Notes under the pieces: generated by a model
The model's input: only the letters and a program-made list of their open reading frames with translations
Told to the model about the DNA's origin: nothing
Databases searched by the model: none
In this document: in pieces, positions 59,699 to 64,000 of the stretch
Numbering within the stretch: the stretch's first letter is position 1
Layout: every line of letters begins with the position of its first letter
Origin: Aquimarina algicola
Lineage (GTDB): Bacteria > Bacteroidota > Bacteroidia > Flavobacteriales > Flavobacteriaceae
DNA length: 64,000 nucleotides
Direction: 5' to 3'
Assembly: GCF_006443095.1 (NCBI RefSeq)
Contig: NZ_VFWZ01000002.1
Coordinates: forward strand, 682,001-746,000
Program-made: the position numbers and the translations under genes

Positions 59699-62020
59699 TT
59701 AATCTGTTGTTCCACCATATTGATAATTTCTACTTTTTCTATTTCTCGATTTGCCTTTATTTTGAAATAGCTTATAACTTGCACTCAACAAAAACCCAAA
59801 TGTTTGAGATTGAAATCTCCATACTTCATCTTGAACTACATTTTGTGTTACAGTTCTTCTAAACATTAAATTATTATCAAGTATATCGACAATCCTTAGG
59901 TTCATCATGAATCGATTTTCTAGCAGCTTAAGACGAATTGCAAGGTCTATGCGGTTTCTGGGTTCTATAAAATTAAAGGTGTTTTGCGTTTTAAAATTCT
60001 GTCTAAAACTGATATCTGCCTGTAAAGCTTTATTTATTTTAAAAGTATTTTTTAGAATGAGGTTGGAAGAATATAGCTGATCCCAGGTTAAAGAAATCGT
60101 TGAATTTACTATGGTATGATAATAATTTGTAGATATTCCAATATTCCAAAAAGGCATTGCTTTATAATCTATATTGGTTTCAATACCATAAGAAGACTTT
60201 TCTCCTATATTATCAAAACTAATCGATTGCACCCCATTTTCGTCAATTTCTTGAACCTGTTCAATCACTGCAGTTCTATATCTATAAAAAAGCGCTGCAG
60301 AGGCATTAAATTTACTTCCTTTATATTGGTAATTGCTCTCCATATTATTACTGAATTCTGGTTTCAAATTTGGATTAGCAACCCATTCAAAATATTGATT
60401 CCTAGACTGAAAAGGATTTATATGTCTAAAATTTGGCCTTGATACTCTTTTACTATATCCTAGGTTAACGGTATTAGAGTCATTTATATCATAAGAAATA
60501 TGAACTGTTGGAAAAAGATCAGAAAAAGTAAGGTTCAATGTTTCATCTGCTGTTACATTAACAGCATCCGACATTAGTTTTTCATATCGTAAGCCTAATT
60601 GCCAATTTAGTTTATGTGTCTTTACTCTTGATTGTAGATATACTCCATATAGCGATTCATTGTAATCAAATGCTTCAAAGTTTTCTATTTCTTCTCTGGG
60701 AACAATGCGGTTTGTACTCTCAAGCCCTCTCCCGTTATAAGAAAAACCCGTTTCCAGTACTATGTTATCACTTACCGGCAATGAATAATCAATAGCGAGA
60801 GCATGTAAGGTATTCGTATTCTTTCGTTCTTCTTCAAATAAAAAAACATTAGCTTCAAAATCTATAGCAGGAAACAAATTTCTGTTTTTAGAAAATTGAT
60901 AATCAAACTCTAAAAAATGATTGTCATCTCTAAATCTAGTTCTATAATTAGCATTTACATCCAGAGTATTATGGGTATGAGAGGAGTTTCGGGTATATAC
61001 AAAATCTTCTCTACCGGTTACATTACTATAAAAAGTATCATTATAAAAACTATGATAGTCATTTGTATAGTCTAAACCTAGAGAGAGTTCATTATTATCA
61101 TTGATAAATATGTCTAATCCTATAGCCATTTTTCTAACCAGACCATTAAAATCATGAGGAGCAAAAAAGTCTCTGGTTGCACCATTAATATAACGCTGTG
61201 CAATAGTTTGTTTACTATCCATTTCTCGCCCTGCCTGAGATGCATTCCATCTCATATTAAAAGATGAAAAATTATAGTTCCCGTCTATACCATAGTTATA
61301 TCGTTTTGTTCCTACCCCTGCATTCAAATTAGCATTAAAACCCCGAAACGTATTTTTGTTTGTGATGATATTTATGATCCCAGACAAACCATCTGCCTGA
61401 TTCTTTGATGAAGGGGATGTTATGATCTCTACTCTTTGAATAGACGCAGCCGGTAATTGTTCTAAAATTTCTGTTGCGTTTAGTCCAGAAGGTTTACCAT
61501 TGATTAATAAACGTACATTACTATTTCCTCTGAGCGAAAGGCTCCCTGTGCCTAAATCAGTTTGAATTTCGCTGATTTGATCAAAGGCTTCTAATGCCGT
61601 TGCTCCTGCCTGCTGTACATCTGCACCCAAATTGATAACCTTTCTATCAATCTTGAGTTGTGTCGTCGTACGTTCTCCTTGCACGACAACCTCATCTAAT
61701 TCTGAAATTAAAGCCTTGAGTCGAAATGTGATTGCTTTTTCATTCTTGATGTCAATACGCTTTGCGATAAGGGTTTCATATCCCATAAAACTAACTTTAA
61801 AGCTAGTAAAAGGCGCTCTGATGGTTATATTAAATTTACCGGTATCATTTGTAGAAATTCCACTAACAAATGCGCTTTCATTATAAACTGTAACCGTAGC
61901 AAAAGGTATTATTTCGTTGGTTTTAGCATCTAATACAACTCCCTTATACAATTGGTTTTGTTGCGCGATAAGCACGCGTGATGATAAGAATAATAATGTA
62001 ATAAGGAGATGTAACCGCAT
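59699..62020 (-). CDS. TonB-dependent outer-membrane receptor
   Basis: 773 residues: signal peptide (HLLITLLFLSSRVLIAQ), a carboxypeptidase-like regulatory domain (VLDAKTNEIIPFATVTVYNE, PFTSFKVSFMGYETL), a plug (LSLRGNSNVRLLINGKPSGL, GIINIITNKN) and a beta-barrel with typical end (VLQNVVQDEVWRFQSQTFGF, LSASYKLFQ). It resembles outer-membrane beta-barrel/CarboxypepD_reg receptors of Bacteroidota rather than SusC; no SusD is present. Substrate unknown. Confidence 0.88.
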   Translation of the reverse strand: MRLHLLITLLFLSSRVLIAQQNQLYKGVVLDAKTNEIIPFATVTVYNESAFVSGISTNDTGKFNITIRAPFTSFKVSFMGYETLIAKRIDIKNEKAITFRLKALISELDEVVVQGERTTTQLKIDRKVINLGADVQQAGATALEAFDQISEIQTDLGTGSLSLRGNSNVRLLINGKPSGLNATEILEQLPAASIQRVEIITSPSSKNQADGLSGIINIITNKNTFRGFNANLNAGVGTKRYNYGIDGNYNFSSFNMRWNASQAGREMDSKQTIAQRYINGATRDFFAPHDFNGLVRKMAIGLDIFINDNNELSLGLDYTNDYHSFYNDTFYSNVTGREDFVYTRNSSHTHNTLDVNANYRTRFRDDNHFLEFDYQFSKNRNLFPAIDFEANVFLFEEERKNTNTLHALAIDYSLPVSDNIVLETGFSYNGRGLESTNRIVPREEIENFEAFDYNESLYGVYLQSRVKTHKLNWQLGLRYEKLMSDAVNVTADETLNLTFSDLFPTVHISYDINDSNTVNLGYSKRVSRPNFRHINPFQSRNQYFEWVANPNLKPEFSNNMESNYQYKGSKFNASAALFYRYRTAVIEQVQEIDENGVQSISFDNIGEKSSYGIETNIDYKAMPFWNIGISTNYYHTIVNSTISLTWDQLYSSNLILKNTFKINKALQADISFRQNFKTQNTFNFIEPRNRIDLAIRLKLLENRFMMNLRIVDILDNNLMFRRTVTQNVVQDEVWRFQSQTFGFLLSASYKLFQNKGKSRNRKSRNYQYGGTTD

Positions 62021-62136
62021 ATATGGATTGAGTTTTCAACAAATGTGGGCAACGATCTCTCCATATAAAATTTTATTCTGTTAGTGTAGTCAAATTTTCT
62101 GTGAACGATAAGAATTCTCATTTTATTTATATCCAA

Positions 62137-62164
62137 AAAAACCTCTCAGTTTTGAGAGGTTTTT
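62137..62164 (-). terminator. Terminator after the GG-leader peptide gene
   Basis: AAAAACCTCTCA (62137-62148) / TGAGAGGTTTTT (62153-62164), 4-base loop; on the minus strand it ends in a T-run and sits 22 bp after the peptide stop. Confidence 0.75.
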
Positions 62165-62185
62165 GTTATTTTTCTAGAGTTTCTT

Positions 62186-62359
62186 TTAAAGAGGAATGCA
62201 TGTTCTATTTACGCATGCCCAGTCAAACTCTCCTGTTACATTAAAACAATCTCTTCTTGTTCTACATCCAATCGGAAATATAATCCCTCCTCCATTTATA
62301 CTACTTTGTTCTTTTTTTGATAAAATAACAGCCTTCTTTAAATTTTTAATTTGATTCAT
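62186..62359 (-). CDS. GG-leader bacteriocin-like peptide with four cysteines
   Basis: 57 residues from ATG 62359 (MNQIKNLKKAVILSKKEQSS leader ending INGGG). The Bacteroidetes leader pattern K-x-LSKKEQ-x-S-I-x-GG precedes a double-glycine cleavage site for a C39-peptidase ABC transporter. The core of about 32 residues has a C-x5-C-x10-C-x4-C pattern, suggesting two disulfides. No transporter, immunity or modifying gene is visible nearby. It could be a bacteriocin, signal peptide or natural-product precursor. The start at 62359 is preferred because the leader fits the family exactly. Confidence 0.7.
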   Translation of the reverse strand: MNQIKNLKKAVILSKKEQSSINGGGIIFPIGCRTRRDCFNVTGEFDWACVNRTCIPL

Positions 62360-62478
62360 AATGATTAAAGTTAAAATTATAATTGTTTTCATAAAACTAT
62401 TTATAAGTCTCTGTTTTTCAAACTACAAAAACATCAGATTAATAAATTTGATCTTCTTTATGGAGATCACAAGAAGGG

Positions 62479-63231
62479 TTATTTTTTCAAAATCCGTCCT
62501 CTATATTTTTTACTACCAATGGATAAAGAATAGGTTAAATATCGTCCCATACTAGAAGTGACTTTATACGCTATTGTATGTTTTCCTTTCGAATATACTT
62601 TATTGCTTATTACAGAAAGTTCTTTGGCAAGTGTTTCTATGCCTAAAGATACTTTTTCTTTAGTATTAGTAATTTCAAAATCAAAATACAGTACTGATTC
62701 AAAAGGTATAGGATATACCTTAATATTTGGACTTGATTTGATGCGTATCAATTGCCTTGATTCAAATACAATTTCTTTATTATCTATAATGACATAAATT
62801 TTTAATGTATAAAGAGTACTTAATCTGAAATCTGACAACGCAATACTAATATTTTCATGTACAGCATATTCATTATCAGCATCTTTGGGTTTTATTATTA
62901 TAGGATTTGTTCCTCCCCCAGGAATAGGGTCTAATGCCATCAGCTCAACAATTACCTCGTCTACCTTTTTAATATTATTATTCATTGTTTTTGCCGTAAT
63001 CAATAGATTAAGATTACCCTCTTGATTGATCTCCTGTGGAAAATCATTCGGTAATACCATTATTGGCTCCGATGCTAATTCTTTTTCTAAATGTATATGT
63101 AGTCTTTCTCCTTGATAACTACTATTATTATTTAATGGCAAACGTTCTAAATGATGTTGTGCATTTATAATTGTTGTGATAAAAAGAGAGAAATAACTAA
63201 AAATAAGGAGGTGTAAAAAATTGATTTTCAT
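62479..63231 (-). CDS. Secreted protein with probable T9SS C-terminal domain
   Basis: 250 residues: signal peptide (INFLHLLIFSYFSLFITTII), a beta-rich body (PMVLP-type EPIMVLPNDFPQEINQEGNL, LRLSTLYTLKIYVIIDNKEI) and a terminal domain (IKVYPIPFESVLYFDFEITN, SKGKHTIAYKVTSSMGRYLT, YRGRILKK) matching the type A sorting domain that directs export through the type IX system and attachment at the surface. Function of the body unknown. It lies 119 bp upstream of the peptide gene on the same strand. Confidence 0.72.
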   Translation of the reverse strand: MKINFLHLLIFSYFSLFITTIINAQHHLERLPLNNNSSYQGERLHIHLEKELASEPIMVLPNDFPQEINQEGNLNLLITAKTMNNNIKKVDEVIVELMALDPIPGGGTNPIIIKPKDADNEYAVHENISIALSDFRLSTLYTLKIYVIIDNKEIVFESRQLIRIKSSPNIKVYPIPFESVLYFDFEITNTKEKVSLGIETLAKELSVISNKVYSKGKHTIAYKVTSSMGRYLTYSLSIGSKKYRGRILKK

Positions 63232-63320
63232 GTGTATTTAGATTTTAACTATATACACAAATATATACTTAAGCATGATTGGCATTAACCTTCATTAATA
63301 TCAAATTTATAAATTTGATA

Positions 63321-64000
63321 TTAATGAAGATCGCTTTCGTTTTTATTCTTTTTAATCTGTTTTAGATAGTATGACGGTGTTAAACTTGTTTGATTCTTAA
63401 ACGCTTTTACAAAAGTATTTACGCTTTTATACCCGAGTTCTTCTCCTATTCCTTTTATAGTATAAGACATAAACCTCGAATCTGTTTTTAGGATTTCGAG
63501 AAAATAGTCAATTCTTAATGTATTCAGATATTCAGTAAAAGATTTTTGTTTGTATTGATTAAGTACTTTAGAAAGATAGACAGTATTCGTTTCTAATTGT
63601 TTTGCTGTATTATATAGATTACAGTCCATTTTGATGTAAAACAACTCTTTTTCTAATATTTTAAGTTTCTCAATTAAGTTTTGCGCTTTTTCATCTGTCA
63701 AAACACTTGTCTTTTTACTTTTACTTTTCGCAGGAGCAGTATTAATCTTTTCCTGAAGCTGATTAAAAAGTATTTTACTCTTTTTTATTTTTTTATTGTA
63801 AACGACAGTTTTATATATTGAAAATATGATGACAATTGCCAATAGTATAATGACGATAATCAAGGTTTTCTTATTCTCTATATTTTTTAAAGACAAGGTT
63901 TGATTTTTATGTCGTAGCCCCTCGATATTTTCTTTATAAATTTCTCTTCGGGTATCTGTATCGTTTTGATAAAGGATTTTTTGTATTGATCTGTAGGCAT
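63321..64000 (-). CDS. AraC-type regulator with membrane helix, 5'-partial
   Basis: The frame stays open to the right edge (first complete codon at 63998), so the N-terminal part is missing; about 226 residues are seen. A helical stretch (YKENIEGLRHKNQTLSLKNI) suggests the end of a coiled/TPR sensor, then a membrane helix (LIIVIILLAIVIIFSIYKTV), a K/S-rich linker and the AraC HTH pair (NTVYLSKVLNQYKQKSFTEY, YTIKGIGEELGYKSVNTFVK). Such TPR-membrane-AraC proteins are typical Bacteroidota regulators. A TTG at 63896 is not the true start. Confidence 0.85.
   Translation of the reverse strand, partial: AYRSIQKILYQNDTDTRREIYKENIEGLRHKNQTLSLKNIENKKTLIIVIILLAIVIIFSIYKTVVYNKKIKKSKILFNQLQEKINTAPAKSKSKKTSVLTDEKAQNLIEKLKILEKELFYIKMDCNLYNTAKQLETNTVYLSKVLNQYKQKSFTEYLNTLRIDYFLEILKTDSRFMSYTIKGIGEELGYKSVNTFVKAFKNQTSLTPSYYLKQIKKNKNESDLH

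Noticed and set aside
1..64000. CRISPR array
   Set aside because: No regularly spaced 24-40 bp direct repeats with unique spacers; the regular repeats found (33 bp, 99 bp) are inside coding sequence and contiguous.

Overview
The window comes from a low-GC Bacteroidota chromosome, almost certainly a marine-type member of the Flavobacteriaceae (an Aquimarina-like genus is possible but unproven). Support comes from Bacteroidetes-only families (DUF4134/4133/4141/4138 conjugation proteins, DUF4407, DUF4230, DUF4260), TAnnTTTG-type -7 promoter boxes, few Shine-Dalgarno sequences, a TonB-dependent outer-membrane receptor, a probable type IX secretion tail and a GG-leader peptide.

Region 1 (1 to about 32,424) is most of a CTnDOT-like integrative and conjugative element (ICE). 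Its left end and integrase lie outside the window. In order it holds: metal cargo (5'-truncated P1B ATPase), a short asparaginase-like protein and a membrane LuxR protein; an RteC regulator, an excisionase-type HTH protein, a replication-type protein with four tandem 33-bp repeats and a DnaC-like loader; a mercury-type operon (arsR-merTP-GDCCVxC); a cell-wall amidase; the conjugation operon traE-F-G-I-J-K-M-N with a lipoprotein gene; a three-gene restriction-like cassette; the VirD4 coupling protein, relaxase and accessory mobilisation gene with a candidate oriT; a RadC-like protein and Ssb; an 800-bp noncoding stretch full of inverted repeats; a helicase-nuclease fusion followed 13 bp later by an abnormal class II tRNA with a GAA anticodon; and a maintenance block (unknown protein, DUF932, ParB) in which two genes share a duplicated leader of about 145 bp. 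The element ends at a 22-bp copy of a tRNA-Asp 3' end that keeps the tRNA terminator.

Region 2 (about 32,425 to 64,000) is ordinary, visibly more AT-rich chromosome. It carries: DUF456; a BlaI/BlaR1 pair flanked by TonB-C-domain proteins; ruvC (TTG start); hemW (no usual start codon); a compact co-directional run (methyltransferase, cyclase, DUF4260, DUF4230, MmcQ/YjbR, MutS-like ATPase); several small envelope proteins; a 1351-residue CheB-CheR-PAS-histidine kinase with an overlapping response regulator; a BLUF photoreceptor; DUF4407; a second BlaI/BlaR1 pair whose sensor has a 33-residue repeat coiled coil; an M20 dipeptidase; tRNA-Leu(UAG); a LytS/LytR-type two-component pair; a secreted jelly-roll protein and a TonB-dependent receptor; a four-cysteine GG-leader peptide; a probable T9SS-secreted protein; and an AraC-type regulator that runs off the right edge.

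The observations most worth testing are the ICE-borne tRNA-Ser-like gene with a Phe anticodon just behind a helicase-nuclease, the inverted-repeat-rich region in front of that gene, the nuclease with a McrB-like N-terminal domain in the restriction cassette, the palindromes and switch-like leader between rteC and the xis-type gene, and the two differently built BlaI operator regions.
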